Shown: positions 1 through 19,719, counted from the first letter of the stretch. The stretch: DNA of 64,000 bases from Amoebidium appalachense (GCA_963693365.1 CAVNZM010000002.1:13950001-14014000); one strand, 5' to 3'. Numbers and translations: made by a program. Notes: a model not told the origin generated them from the letters alone.

Positions 1-470
<470 letters not shown>

Positions 471-748
471 CACAGGACACCACCCGGGCCTCACGGGCCG
501 CCAACCCAGCCCACCCACAATCAGGCTCGCACGCGGACAACATTTGCACTAGAACGTAGTACGGTACATATGTATACGGGCGGGAAAAGAAAAAGAAAAA
601 AAAAAAAACTGAAAGAAAGAGAGAAAGAAAAAAACAGAGAAAAGAAGCCGGTCAATCAAAGGGGGAGAGAGAGATATATATATAGCGAAATCTCCTAGGC
701 CGGGGGTACCCACCGGCGTTGCTGAGGTGAATACCCTTGGCAAAGTGT

Positions 749-907
749 GTGCAAATAGTTAGGATTGTTTAAAGGTGTGCTAGCTTAGCTAATAATACCG
801 TAGCACCCTAGCTAGAGTACTGTCGGTGCTGGGTGGAAGACGATAGTTCCCCCTGAGGGCCCAAGAGGTCCCTCCAAGAGCAAAACATTATTAAATAAAT
901 AAAACAT
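749..907 (+). repeat. Dispersed SINE-like repeat, copy 1
   Basis: This segment shares two blocks in the same order with 47,375-47,520: a block around AAATAGTTAGG and a block around CGGTGCTG(G/A)GTGGAAGACG, about 26 of 29 bases alike. Both copies end in an A-rich tail with AAATA-type words and are followed by simple-sequence DNA. The A-rich 3' end suggests a retroposed element (SINE or LINE tail), but I found no clear tRNA-type A and B boxes. Confidence 0.55.
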
Positions 908-919
908 CCTAGGCAGGCC

Positions 920-1999
<1,080 letters not shown>

Positions 2000-2091
2000 G
2001 CCAGCAAAAGCCAAAAAAGGCTAATCCGGATGTGTGGGCCTGGCCGGACCCCGGCAGTCACTCGGTGTGTGCTGGCAAGGTTACAACTTGC

Positions 2092-2378
2092 CAAAAAAAA
2101 AAAAAAAAAAAAAATGTACCCCGGGCCTTTGATATTCATGTAGTCACTTTGTATGCCACACGTATACTGACCGGTATGTATACCAGCCGGCGTTAGTCAG
2201 GCTAAAATATATTTTCGGTAGGATCGAAAGGAACAGCTGAACTCTTTTAGTTTGAAAGGGGGGGGGGGGGACTGAGTAAATATCGACGTCCCCCCTGGTG
2301 GTACCCTCCTCCTCCCTCCCCCCCCCCCCCTCTCCTCCCCCCGGAGGGGGAGGGACCCACCTAGCCGGGGGGGATGGT

Positions 2379-2412
<34 letters not shown>

Positions 2413-2553
2413 TTCCCCCCCCCTACCCCCCGGCATGCGCGTGATTATGGCCGGCCTCTTTCCCACCCACCAAAGGTTGTAATCGTCACTTTTTTTCTTT
2501 CCTTCTCTTTCGGAGGAATTGCCTCCGTTTTGGCCACTGATGCATATCCCAAG

Positions 2554-2594
<41 letters not shown>

Positions 2595-2660
2595 CCCTCC
2601 CCCCCCCCCCCCCCCCCCACACACACACACATTCACGCACACACACACACAAACACACGC

Positions 2661-2703
<43 letters not shown>

Positions 2704-2773
2704 CGCGCACAAACAACCACACACACTTCCATGCGCGCCCATACGCACACACACACACACACACACACATATG

Positions 2774-2804
<31 letters not shown>

Positions 2805-3022
2805 ACTTCCCACCCGTTCGTGCCGGTGCTCTTCTTCTGCCGGATGCATTACTTAATCCCCTCTCCCTCTCTCCCCCTCCCCCCTCTCCCCTCCTGCCCC
2901 TCCCGCCCCACTCATGATCCCCCCCCCCCCCCCCCCCCCCCTCCCCCCCCCTCCCTCACGCTGCTCATTTACACAAGTACATGCATGTACACACGCGTAC
3001 GCACACACGCACACCTACACAC

Positions 3023-3064
<42 letters not shown>

Positions 3065-3470
3065 ACACACACACACGTACACACACATGCAACGGTCAAC
3101 TATTTCTACGTTATATGAATTATTGTGGGCAAGGTTATCATGCTCACTGTGCGGTGTTGGTGTGTTGCAGGGAATGTATGTGTGTGTGTGGTGTGGGTGA
3201 ATGCATCTGCATGTTCATGTGTATGTCGGGTGCTCCTTGCTCAGTCAAAGTTTTTGCACCTCGTGTGCGTGAGTGGTACGTGCGTGTGCAGGTACGTGTT
3301 CATAAAATACGTGTGAAAGTGTGCGCGTGTGTGTGCGCGCGCGGTGTGGTAACTGGAGACGAGTGGGAAAGGGGGGGGGGGGAGGGGCCCCGGGGGAGGG
3401 GGGGGGGGACAGGGGCCCCGAGGGGACCGGGGGAGGGGGGAGGGGGGAGTGGGGAGGAGACTCCCGAGCA
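2092..3470. repeat. Poly-A, poly-C and (CA)n tracts with short unique islands
   Basis: A poly-A run (2,092-2,114), C-runs of 30 bp or more (2,381-2,412, 2,556-2,618, 2,920-2,941, 3,026-3,064) and (CA)n at 2,619-2,810 are separated by short unique pieces. The unique pieces show no convincing exon. Part of this interval is the left arm of a large degenerate inverted repeat (see 2,274-4,857). Confidence 0.85.
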
Positions 3471-3489
3471 TATGACCGTACGGCATATA

Positions 3490-3700
3490 GCCTGAGTTTC
3501 AGGTGATCAAGGACTTCTATTAGTGAGCCTCAATGTTTGTGTTTTGGCATTGACAATGTAATACTATGTAAACCGCAGTGATAATAGTACTAATATATCA
3601 TCAGGTTATCTGATATAAATAGTCAAATGATAGCAGCATACGGGGGGTGGGTGGGTCCCCCCCCCCCTCCCCCCTGCAGGCCGGAGGGGTGGGTGGGTCT

Positions 3701-3739
<39 letters not shown>

Positions 3740-4412
3740 AAAGTTACTACCCCCCTCCCCGTTTCAAAATCAATTTTTTGGACTAAATGTTATTAGAGAG
3801 TTATCATTATTATTATTAGTATGCACATAGCATCTGCAGCATACTTCTTTATTATAATTTAACAGATAGCATACCATGATCATCAGGTCTGCTGAATACC
3901 TACGTATACTATCTACTAAGTGGTCGGTACTCTTTTGGTCTGACGTCGTGGATGTTGAGAAAAGTGTATAAAGCAACCAAATTTAGTAGGAATATATAAA
4001 CGGAATCGACTTCGCTGTGGTCCTGCAGCCGCGCAGGCCTGTGTTATATGGTATAGTAATCAGACAGCACTGAGGGTGTGCCTTGATTCTGATCATGAAC
4101 CCCGGGGTTGGGGGGACTCCAGTTGTAGTTTTTATCTCCCCCCCACTCCCCCACCCCCCTCCCCTCCCCTTTGAACAGGTGGTCTGTTGCCCCCCCCCCC
4201 CCCCCCTCCCCTTCCCGCTCCTCCCGGGGCCCCACCCCCAGGCCACCATGCATATGACTATATTTGTAATTAGATAACCCGGTGATCATATAACGTTAAC
4301 AGTAGTGCTATGATTTAGCAGTGGTAACCGTTAACATCATAGTATATTCCAAAAACCGTAACATTGGAGCCTATTGCTCGGACAGGACTCTTTGATCACC
4401 TGAAACTCAGGC
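3490..4412. repeat. Foldback element with 21-bp perfect terminal inverted repeats
   Basis: Positions 3,490-3,510 and 4,392-4,412 are perfect reverse complements (GCCTGAGTTTCAGGTGATCA plus one A). Inside each end the similarity continues in degenerate form for about 150 bp, with shared words such as CAATGTT and GGTTATCT in the same order. No transposase frame is present in the 923 bp, so this is either a non-autonomous foldback/MITE-like element or the core of a larger palindromic duplication. Confidence 0.6.
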
Positions 4413-4439
4413 GTGGCACCATACAGTCACAAGAGAGCA

Positions 4440-5607
<1,168 letters not shown>

Positions 5608-5619
5608 CACACACATGTA

Positions 5620-5873
5620 AGCTGATACCGAGTGTCCCAGGGGAGCCCGAAAAAAAAAACAAAAAAAAAAAACAAAAAAAAAACGGGGAACCCCAACTAA
5701 TTGATTTTTCTTAGTCTTTATGGTGTCTCGTAGAGAAAGTAAACGCTGATATATAATCATCACCCAACAGCTATGTACGTGATCATGATATACCGCTGAG
5801 GGGATATTCCGAGCAAAAATCCCCCATACCTGAGACTGGTCTCACTTTGCCTCGAGTAAACAGCGTAAACCCC
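5620..5873 (+). mobile_element. 5'-truncated LINE 3'-UTR copy
   Basis: About 254 bp match, in inverse orientation, 38,277-38,533, the segment just downstream of the LINE ORF at 38,613-41,368. The order of landmarks is the same in both: (CA)n, AGCTGATACCGAGTGTCCC, an A-rich run, GGGGAACCCCAACTAATTGA, then TCTCGTAGAGAAAGTAAA, ending in CAGCGTAAACCCC. I read it as a 5'-truncated retrotransposition product holding only the 3' UTR. Its right end falls exactly at the start of the MFSD5-like reading frame. Confidence 0.65.
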
Positions 5874-6156
5874 TCTGATTTATATTTCATTCTTGGTGTT
5901 CTGCTGCGGCTTGTTCTTCCCTACGTACGGGACCATCCGCTCGAGCGTTATTCCTGAGCAGACACGTGCGGCTATAATGAACTTGTTCCGTATGCCTCTT
6001 AACGGGTTTGTGGTGCTGCTGCTTCTCAAGGTTAAGTTCTTGCCTATGTCGAATGTGTTCTTTATCTGCATGGGTGCTCATGTCGTTTCTTTCTTGCTGT
6101 ACTGGCGGTTCTCCTATCTTACACCAGAAAAAGCTTACTCTCTCGTTGAAAACTAA
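5869..6156 (+). CDS. MFSD5-like major facilitator transporter, C-terminal exon only
   Basis: A 95-residue frame ending in a stop resembles the last transmembrane part of MFSD5 (molybdate-anion transporter family, major facilitator superfamily). The diagnostic stretch is CCGLFFPTYGTIRS, then IPEQTRAAIMNLFRMPLN, then two hydrophobic helices (GFVVLLLLKV and NVFFICMGAHVVSFLLYW). Family members would import an oxyanion across a membrane; here only the last helices are encoded. No upstream exon is visible. The frame is closed by a TAA at 5,866, and there is no AG acceptor between that stop and the conserved residues. The 5' edge coincides with the end of the LINE-derived repeat. It may therefore be a truncated gene fragment rather than a live exon. 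Family call fairly sure, activity doubtful. Confidence 0.6.
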   Translation, partial: TPLIYISFLVFCCGLFFPTYGTIRSSVIPEQTRAAIMNLFRMPLNGFVVLLLLKVKFLPMSNVFFICMGAHVVSFLLYWRFSYLTPEKAYSLVEN

Positions 6157-6404
6157 GGTTGTTATGCAACACGCTTATATGTCATTATCAATATATATGC
6201 TAATATGATTTCATTGGATATGATACAAGAAACAGGATATAACCAGGCTTGGCATCGATGCTATCAGACCAATCCACACATTTGTAATTATTCTTAGCTA
6301 GATATCTGAACGGCACGTATCCCACGTCTATTCCAAATAAAACGGTCGAGTTACGGCCTCTAACAATATGTCAGGCTCAGCTGGCAGTAGTGTTGATCAA
6401 GGCC

Positions 6405-6437
<33 letters not shown>

Positions 6438-6940
6438 ACCACCACCACCACCACTGGCACCACCACCCATTCCCCCCGCCTCCTGTGAGTTCCTTTTCAA
6501 CTTCCCGCTTTAGTCTTCGCCCCTTTCAAAGCAAAAAGGCATGATCATCATTGAAAAGCTAACACATGTACGCAGGTTGTGAAAACGTTCCTCCCCCCTT
6601 ACCTCCCCCCCCCCCCAAAAAAAAAACAAAAAAACACACAGGGCGCACACACACGACCCCCACGAGCCAACAACACACCTCATTCATGGAATCTGAAATA
6701 GACTCCAGAAGTTACCGGGCGACAGCGTTTGAAATACTAAGTAAATCAAATGCTTTATCTGTACAATCTTTATTGTGGCAAACCCAGGGTTGCGGAGTCA
6801 GGAGTACGCAAGTTTTATCGAGTTCCCTTACACCGGCATATTGAGGACAAGATACATTCGAAGGCTGATGCGGCAGGTAGAGTCAGCCCCGCCATACATG
6901 GAAACATCTTCCCCCCCCCCCCCCCCCTCCTCCACCCACC

Positions 6941-6981
<41 letters not shown>

Positions 6982-7416
6982 ACCCCCCCCACCCCCCAAA
7001 ATTTAAAGGGAAGAAAGAACGAAACAAACAAAAAAAAAAAAAGAACGAAAGAAACTAACCATCCACCCGGGCCATAACAACAATGCCCCTTCTAATCTCC
7101 GATAATTCATGTGCTACCACCCATCCGCTTTAAAGATTTAGCACTACGAAATGATGCCACTACTTGATTGAGAACTTCGTCTATTAGGCACCTATTCAAA
7201 TGCAGCGGCATAGGAGCCATGCAGGTTCATAAAAGGCCTGTTACCAAAACAAGAAACTGACTGCTGTGTGTATGAGGCTCACCAAAAAGCTACATTAACC
7301 CTTATCTACAGTCGTATTGGACCTCGTTTTTCCAGCATACCATACCGGAAATGGGGAAGGGACGTCCTGTTTCTAAACGAGAATCCCCCTAACAGTACAC
7401 GGAAAAATGCCGCTAT
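6157..7416. other. Intergenic DNA without supported genes
   Basis: Mostly unique sequence with poly-C runs at 6,403-6,437 (followed by CAC triplets), 6,602-6,616 and 6,910-6,991, and short A-runs. A plus-strand frame at about 6,780-6,878 ends at a plausible donor (CGGCAG|GTAGAG), but I cannot connect it to any other exon or recognise it. Confidence 0.6.
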
Positions 7417-7950
7417 TCAGTCATTGCATTGCTTGGTGTAGGGGCCGGGGTCTTGGGTGCTGGTGGCTGCTGTGGTTGTTTTGGCAGTTTGTAGGTTTTC
7501 AGAGGCAGGGCTTGCATTTTCGGGACACTCCCATCCCACATTCTGTTGGGTGCATCGGTTAATTCCTGCCGTGACGTGAATCACTATTTCATCTGCAAAG
7601 TAAAAGAAAACTCTATCCCCATTTGTCTTTGATGCCAATATCCCCCCATCCCCCCCCTCCCCCCCCCCCCAAAAAAAAGAATACATACACAAACACACGC
7701 ACGCGCACGCGCATCCCCCCCCCCCCCCCCAAAAAAAAAAAAGAATACACACACACACACACGCACACGCACACGCACACACACACACACACGCACACGC
7801 ACACGCACACACACGCACACACGCACGCACACCAACAGCCGAACCTTCTTACCCCTACCAGTCAACCATCAATCGATCCCCCCTCACCAACTCATAAGTC
7901 CCACCAACCACCACACACCTCCCATCTCAGAAAAAGCTGCAGCAGGGGAA

Positions 7951-7990
<40 letters not shown>

Positions 7991-8012
7991 ATGCAAAATG
8001 TTCGTGCACGCA

Positions 8013-8056
<44 letters not shown>

Positions 8057-9243
8057 CGCGCGGGTGTGCGCTCGAGGGTACGCAGATAAGTGTGTTCAAT
8101 AATGAATATCTGATGGAGCATGCTAGCGCACAGCCCTGGGTGAACAAGGGGCGAAGGGCGCACACACGCAGGTCTGTGTGAATGTGCGTGTGTGTGGGGG
8201 GGGGTTATTTGGGCGTTAGGGGGGGGGGGGGGGGGGGGGGGGGGAGGAGAGAGAGAGTGTGTGTGTGTGAGCAGCTCCGAGAAGGGGGAGGGAGGGGGGG
8301 GGGGGGGGGGGAGGGGGGTTACTTGAATTGAGTCAACAATTTTTCGGTGGTTAAATCTGGTCCTTCTGTAGGAAGAGCACACAGTCAGAAAATGTGAAGA
8401 TTCAACAACACATTGTGCTATATGCTTGCTGTTAATTTGCAAACAAGAATTTCAGCCTTGGTTTTAAAAAACGGTCTATCCAAACCTGAGTTACGATTTG
8501 GATTTCCAACCCTGGTTTACAATGTGGCATTTTCAGACCTGACAGTTGTGAGGCGGTATGTCGAAGACCTCGTGTATATTTTGAGGGAGTGCTTAGAGAG
8601 AACAACTGCGTGTCTGTATAACTGTGTTTTCAGGCACTATGGGGTGGAAAGGAACAAAATAGAAATCTACTACTTTCTTAGCGAGTTTCTATTGGTCAAC
8701 GGCATAGCAAATGATCACGATCAATTATGGCGTATGTATCTATGACGGCGGCTTAGTCAAAAGTTGGCCTTAGAGCTACTATCGAGTTTACACACTATCG
8801 AAAGTAATTTGAAGTGCATAAAGCCTTTTTCCTAATAGTAAACAGGCTTTGGGTGCCTAATAATTTTTTTGGAGTGCCTCGTAGATAGCGAGGTAGCAAA
8901 TTTAGACCGGCGCGGAGCTAGCTAGTCATGAGCCGTGCCGGTCAGTCAGCCAATCAGCCACTGTTAGCCTCCTTGAATCTGGTCAAATCAACCAATCGCG
9001 TAGCCCTAAAAAAGTAGCATCGTTTCTATTTTGTTCCTTTCCACCCCATAGGAGGAGGAGGAGAAAAGGGTGAAGGGGGGGGGGGGGGGGGGGGGGATTA
9101 TATGCATTAGAGGGTTGGAAATATGGGGGGGAGACCAAAGGGCAAAAATAAAAAATCGTCACAAAAATAAACAACCCGCAATCGAACCATAAAATAGAAC
9201 AAATAAAAAAATGCAGGCAGAAGATACTTAAACAGAGCCCATG

Positions 9244-9280
<37 letters not shown>

Positions 9281-9370
9281 GGGGGGTTTGCAGGGGTTCT
9301 TACGGAATCCCGATACGAGTTGGGCCGTCTCTTCCTTTTTGCAAGCAAGAAGGGCATCCTCTCTCGATGC
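7417..9370 (-). CDS. Unrecognised gene, last two exons
   Basis: Two minus-strand exons fit together by splice phase. The first (9,370-9,304) follows the acceptor TATGCAG, reads [20 protein letters not shown] and ends one base into a codon at a strong donor GTAAGA. The second (7,592-7,417) follows a pyrimidine-rich acceptor (TTTTACTTTGCAG), starts two bases into a codon, reads [16 protein letters not shown] and then a Ser/Thr/Pro-rich tail, and ends in a stop. The tail looks disordered. I do not recognise the family. A further candidate exon of the same strand lies at 11,087-11,003, but its phase does not join directly to 9,370, so at least one exon is missing between them. The intron holds (CA)n, C/G-runs and a foldback element. 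Confidence 0.4.
7660..8335. repeat. C-runs, (CA)n, G-runs and (TG)n in the intron
   Basis: C-run plus A-run pairs (7,652-7,678, 7,717-7,742), (CA)n with CACG units (7,748-7,832), poly-G (7,951-7,989), (TG)n ending in alternating CG (8,018-8,062) and two more G-runs (8,220-8,244, 8,297-8,311). Confidence 0.9.
8638..9050. repeat. Foldback element with 28-bp perfect inverted repeats
   Basis: 8,638-8,665 and 9,023-9,050 are perfect reverse complements beginning TATGGGGTGGAAAGGAAC. The inner sequence is similar for another 30 bases or so (CTACT.TTAG...ATTGGT). A 110-codon frame crosses the left arm (8,413-8,745); I treat it as chance. No flanking target-site duplication is visible. Confidence 0.6.
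9103..9160 (+). repeat. Relative of the 14.6-kb hairpin repeat
   Basis: TGCATTAGAGGGTTGGA is identical to one arm of the long hairpin at 14,573-14,713, and the following bases (ATATGG, GAGAC, CAAAGGG) remain similar in order. This indicates a dispersed family rather than a unique palindrome. Confidence 0.5.
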
Positions 9371-10101
9371 CTGCATATGGATGTGTCAGAAAGTTTTTGG
9401 GCAGTATGTGTACACAAACATTAGCCAAAATTCCCTGGAAAGATTGCACGATCTTTTTCGCTTTCTGCATGTGCGTGCTTGTCACGGTGTTGTGTTGTGT
9501 GTTTGCGTATGTGTGTGGCAGTTTTAGGTGTGGAGTGGGAATGGTGAGTGGGTGCCAGTTGATAGCGGTGGTGGAGGGTGTACCGGGAGGAGGAAGAGGG
9601 TGGCGGGGTGAAGGCGGCGGCGGCGGTTGGGGGAAGGGGAGGGGGGGGGGGGGTTCGATGAAGAGGATGGTTGAAGACGCCACGGGGGAAAAGACACGGA
9701 AAAGCGACAGAACATATACAGCCAAACCAATGAGGTAAAATACTGCATCCCAGAAGAAAGGTTCTACTTTCGTATTTCCAAACAAACCCCCGAACCACGA
9801 GAAGGTGCTTGACCGCCCCATCCCTCCCCCCCCCCCCCTTCCTTTGGGGGGGGGGGGGGGGGGGGGGGGGACCCTACCTGCCTACCTGCCTGAAGGGACT
9901 GCAAGGTTGCTTTGCCAAGAAAAGAAAGGGAAAAGAAGGGAAAGAAAGGTGTTGATAGGAGAAAAGAAAAGAAACGAAAACGCAACAACACACCTTATGG
10001 CGTGTGCCGTGTCTGTTGAGTAAAGCAATGTGCTCGAGCTCAAGGTCGTGTCTGGCAATATACCTGGTGGTGTGTGTGTGTGTGTATGTGTATGTGTGTG
10101 T

Positions 10102-10143
<42 letters not shown>

Positions 10144-10370
10144 ATGGATGCCTAGGTCAGAGCACAAGATTCATGTGTGTACGAGTTATGGTGCTTTGCT
10201 TTGTGGCTCTTTCTCTCTCTCTTCTCCTGTTTTCCTCTCGGTGGTGGTGGTCACGGATTGTGTGTGTGTGTGTGTATGTGTGTGTGCTTGCATGTGTGCG
10301 CTTGCGCATATGTGCGCATGTGTGCTTGAGTGTGTGCCAACGTGTGAGGACGTCTGCGTGCGTGCGTGTG

Positions 10371-10416
<46 letters not shown>

Positions 10417-10488
10417 CCCACATGCGTGCTCTTATGTATATGCACTGCGGATGTGGTGCCTTTTTCCCGCGCGGGGAGAGGAGGCCGG

Positions 10489-10522
<34 letters not shown>

Positions 10523-11002
10523 TTGCAAGCAAGGGTCATGCACATTGCTTTCCCTCTGCAGTTATAACCATTGATATAACAGACACAGGTATGCGGCAGC
10601 ATGTGCCCATGTCAACACCCAACACCAGAAGGGAGACTCAGGCACGAAGTAAACGGAGAGGAACGGTGGGGGGTTTGGTGCGGGGGGGGTGTTTGGGGCC
10701 AGATGGGGGGGAGAGGGGGTGAGGCTGGGAGAGAGAGTGGCGGGACGGAGAGCAAGAGGGTGGGTTAGGGGATGGGGCGGGCGGAGAAAGGGAAGGAGGA
10801 GAGGAGGGGGGAGGGAACGAGGGGGGGTGGAGGGGTGGAGGGGGAGCGAGAGAGACAGGTGGGAGAGGGGAGAAAAGGAAAAGGGTGAGAGGGGGGGGGG
10901 GGGGGGAAGGAAGAGAAAGAGAGAGAGAGGGAAAGAAGGGGGAGGGAAGGGGACGGGGGGGGGGGGGGGGGGGGCAAGGGGGAGAGAGCGGGGGGGTCGT
11001 AC
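9371..11002. repeat. Microsatellite-rich DNA, no supported gene
   Basis: Contains G-runs (9,641-9,652, 9,846-9,870, 10,491-10,521), (TG)n tracts (10,069-10,142, 10,259-10,410) and a G/A-rich stretch (10,690-10,995). A 27-base island at 10,561-10,587 is flanked by CTCTGCAG and GTATGC like a micro-exon, but nothing connects it to a gene. Confidence 0.75.
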
Positions 11003-11087
11003 CTCTGAATAAACTCTATCATGTCTGCGTCTGTGTAAAAGTCTTTGTCTACATCCAAGTTTTCGAAAAACCACTGTAGTTTCAAAC
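11003..11087 (-). CDS. Candidate internal exon of an unrecognised gene
   Basis: An 85-base minus-strand frame reads LKLQWFFENLDVDKDFYTDA and then DMIEFIQR, flanked by an acceptor formed by the end of a (CA)n tract (CACACAG) and a good donor (CAGAG|GTACGA). The composition is ordinary protein, unlike the surrounding repeats. It enters after one base and leaves after two bases of a codon. It may belong with the exons at 9.3 and 7.4 kb. I do not recognise it. Confidence 0.4.
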
Positions 11088-11091
11088 CTGT

Positions 11092-11101
11092 GTGTGTGTG
11101 T

Positions 11102-11178
<77 letters not shown>

Positions 11179-11181
11179 AAG

Positions 11182-11212
<31 letters not shown>

Positions 11213-11222
11213 TGTGTGTCGG
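11092..11222. repeat. (TG)n microsatellite
   Basis: About 125 bp of TG repeats with a few interruptions, directly upstream (minus-strand sense) of the candidate exon and supplying its splice acceptor. Confidence 0.95.
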
Positions 11223-12007
11223 ACGGATGTGTTTGGTTAGGGAAGAGAGAGAAAATAGATCGGGAAATGTTGATGGTTGTGTGTTTGCTTGTAGGCGTGT
11301 ATGTATGTGTGTGTGTCCGCGCGTGCATGGACGCCCGTGCATGTGTGTGCATGTGTGTGCGTGTGCAAGCGTGTGGCTGTGTGTGAGTGCGTATGTACAT
11401 GTGTGTTTTGCAAATAAATACAAGTACGTATGTGTGTGTTTTTACATGGATGCGGAACCTGGCACTGCAACCGAGCGTGTGTGCTCTGGGGCTCCCATGG
11501 ACGGAAGAGACGTGGGTGTGTGTGTGGTTGGGGGGGGGGGGGGGGGGGGGGGGGGGGATGTATGGGTAACAGCGCCCGGGGGGGGGGGGGGGGGGGGAGG
11601 GGGGAGGGGGAGGGGAGGGGAGGGGAGGGGGGAAGAGATGTTGGCCATTTTATGCCTGTGAACGTATTGACTACATTGTTTTGTGGAGTGGATGACCAAG
11701 TGTAGCCTAAATTCTGCAGTGCTCGTTGGGGTGACACCGATAATCTCCATATCCTGTAAATCTGAATGCTGATTGCCTCATATCTAGGCTACGGTTTGCC
11801 GGTGCCGTCACAGTTAACTTTACAGTTAAGTTAGGGCCGCCGGTGGAAAGAGGGGGGGGGGGGGGGGGGGGGGAGGAGGAAGGAGGAGGAGGGGTGGCGG
11901 TTAGAAAGGGTCATAGAGCACAAAGTACACATTTTCGACAGCCAACACAAAGTAGAGTTTGCAGAACACAAGTCAGTATACGCCATAAGGGGCCGGGGAG
12001 CGGGAGC

Positions 12008-12038
<31 letters not shown>

Positions 12039-14160
12039 CATACAGAGTGTGTTTGCGACCTGCTGGTGCTCTGTCTTCCTCTTTGTGATTCGTTCGTGTC
12101 TGACAACGGCACGGTTCTGTCTACGTGCCTCCCGCGACTCCGGGTGGGTCGTTTTAACCCTCTTCTCTTCCCTCGCTATCTTTGGCTTTGAGGAGATGGG
12201 TAAGGAAAACATGAAAACGTGAACACAGGAAAGTAATGGGTCGTTAGAGGCACAGGGAAGACAGAAATGCTAGAAGAGGAGGACAGGAAGGCAAGCGCAG
12301 AAGTGACGAGTGTTGGGCGGGCAGGGAGGGGGAGGGGAGGATGAGGAGGGGGGAGGGGGGAGGGGGGGGGGGGGCACGGGGTGTTTGAGTCAGCTGCCTG
12401 CTTGTTTTTCTTGGTCAGTGTATTTTGCTTTTTCTTCTGGTAACTGCACCTCCTCGCAGGAGAGTGCAGGAGCATGCATGCGCATCACTATTGATGCAGG
12501 GGAAGTTCTACACATCACATCATGTGTTTCCTTGCGTTACACATCCCTGCAAGTGCACCCTTATGCACACCCCTCCCCTAGTTTTTGCAGCCGTAGTAGA
12601 CTTGAGATGGTGAGAACATCGCACGCAAGAGCAGGAAAAGGGTCGACGTGTGTGGTGATTCGTGCACGTGAACTATTGCGTGTGTGTTTGTGCTTGTGTG
12701 TGCCTGTGCAAATGCTAGTGTGCGTGCATGCTTCGTGTACAAACTTTCACAGGTGTGGGTGAGTGCAGGTGCTTGGGTGCACGTGTACACAAAGACAACG
12801 ACGTGCGTGTTTGAGTTGAGGATGCTTGACCGTCTGCTTATGTATGTGTGTATTGCTGTCGACAGAGGTGCTGATGTTTTTGCAAGAGTTTTTGTAGGTT
12901 ATGTGCACACGAACACACTCTCTGCCTTCAGCTACACGCACGTAAACCTACCATTTTCTGGGTTTGGGTTGAGATTCGCTCCTACGGAGTATAGGAAAGG
13001 CCTCTGTATTCAAGTATTCGGCGTACAAAGCTACAAAAAGTGGCTCTACTGATAAAGCAAGTCTGAACATTTGTCGACGATGTTGTGGCACGTGTATCGT
13101 TCAGGCAAATAACTTGAATAGATCCAGGTTTAGCCATTTATGGCTTATCGAATCATGTTCTGATTGGCTTGCAAGTGCGTAAACCCACTGAATACTTCGG
13201 AGCTGTTCACTTGCAGGCCTGTGGGCCATGAAGAGAAAAAAGGGGCGAGAAAACTCCCGTCCTCCCAAGGACCAGAGCATATTTTCACATTTTACACAGC
13301 AATTTTCACTTCTCTGGGCAAGCCCTCCGGTATTCAGGACACCGTTCTTTGTCGTGTGGGGAGTGGGGGGGGGGATCCGCTCCCAAACCGCATAGTATTA
13401 CGTAATCTGTTTCGACTCTGTACATGTGTGTTGGCGCCCCCATATCAATGTATGCGCGAATGCGCAATGCACCATGGCCCTGTGATGATTAGTTATTGTG
13501 CACGTGCGTATGTGTATTGCAATAGGATATATTGTGTGCACATGTGTAAAACTACCGTTGCCAACTTGGAAGGTGCTGTGTGTGACACTGTGCGAGGATG
13601 TGCACGTGCATGAGGGTGTGGAATGTGTTTGTGAGGTGGCTCATTTCAGGCCTACCATGGCCATGCATGCGCACAGGGAGATTAATATTCCTAGTAGCGT
13701 AATACAGCGTCATGGTGTTAGGTGTGCAATGGTTTTCTCTGTTCAGTCTTAGCTTTATTTCTATCACAGCGCCTTGCCAGCCAGAGTGTCGCTGTGTGCT
13801 ATACTTGTGGATTTGCCTTTAAACAACAATTAAAGATAGTGTCGTACAGGCAAGCTACATCTAGGAAAACAGCTATGTATTGTCGTGAGAACAGTCTTGA
13901 CATGTGCACACTGAAATGGCTGATCAATAGTGAAAGACTCATACGACAAATCAACCCTACATGAAAAAGGAAAATGAAAACCTTATATGGGGGGTAAAAA
14001 TGAAAGGAAGCAATCAACCACGAGAGTAAACCATAAACCAAGTACAACCTATACCTCTGCATTAATGGGAGCACAAGAGAGTTCTCCGCTTGCCGTTTCT
14101 TCGTCTATCTGGTACGGGCATTTGCTGGTGTGGAACACCACCAGACGCTCATTCGTTTAC
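11223..14160. other. Intergenic DNA without supported genes
   Basis: G-runs at 11,530-11,557, 11,579-11,597, 11,851-11,872 and 12,010-12,034; the rest is largely unique. Minus-strand frames at 11,650-11,752 (DMEIIGVTPTSTAEF...) and about 12,060-12,200 (highly charged) look protein-like but lack convincing donors, so I do not call them. 12,230-14,160 shows no exon I can support. Confidence 0.6.
13754..13759 (-). promoter_or_regulatory. Possible polyadenylation signal for cystathionine gamma-lyase
   Basis: AATAAA on the minus strand about 400 bp past the proposed stop codon at 14,161. Position is compatible with the gene's 3' end, but the last exon itself is tentative. Confidence 0.3.
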
Positions 14161-19598
<5,438 letters not shown>

Positions 19599-19710
19599 TA
19601 ACGAGGGATGATGTTGCTGTATGGTTTCTGGATAGAGGAGCGGTTGCTTTCCTTCAAAACGGAGTGCACGCAACAAAAACAAAGTGTGTGAATTGTCGCA
19701 CCTCGCAAGT

Positions 19711-19719
19711 TTATATATA
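19711..19719 (-). promoter_or_regulatory. TATA box of the cystathionine gamma-lyase gene
   Basis: Minus-strand TATATATAA lies 113 bp upstream of the ATG at 19,598, with an ATTGG (inverted CCAAT) about 24 bp further upstream (19,743-19,747). The same arrangement and spacing occurs before the choloylglycine hydrolase-family gene. The element decides the start: the first ATG after it is 19,598. Confidence 0.5.

Noticed and set aside
8413-8745. 110-residue plus-strand frame of ordinary composition
   Set aside because: It overlaps the left arm of a foldback repeat, has no partner exon and matches nothing I recognise.
12060-12200. Highly charged minus-strand frame (ESREARRQNRAVVRHERITK)
   Set aside because: The only donor is a poor GTCGCA and no neighbouring exon fits, so it stays uncalled.
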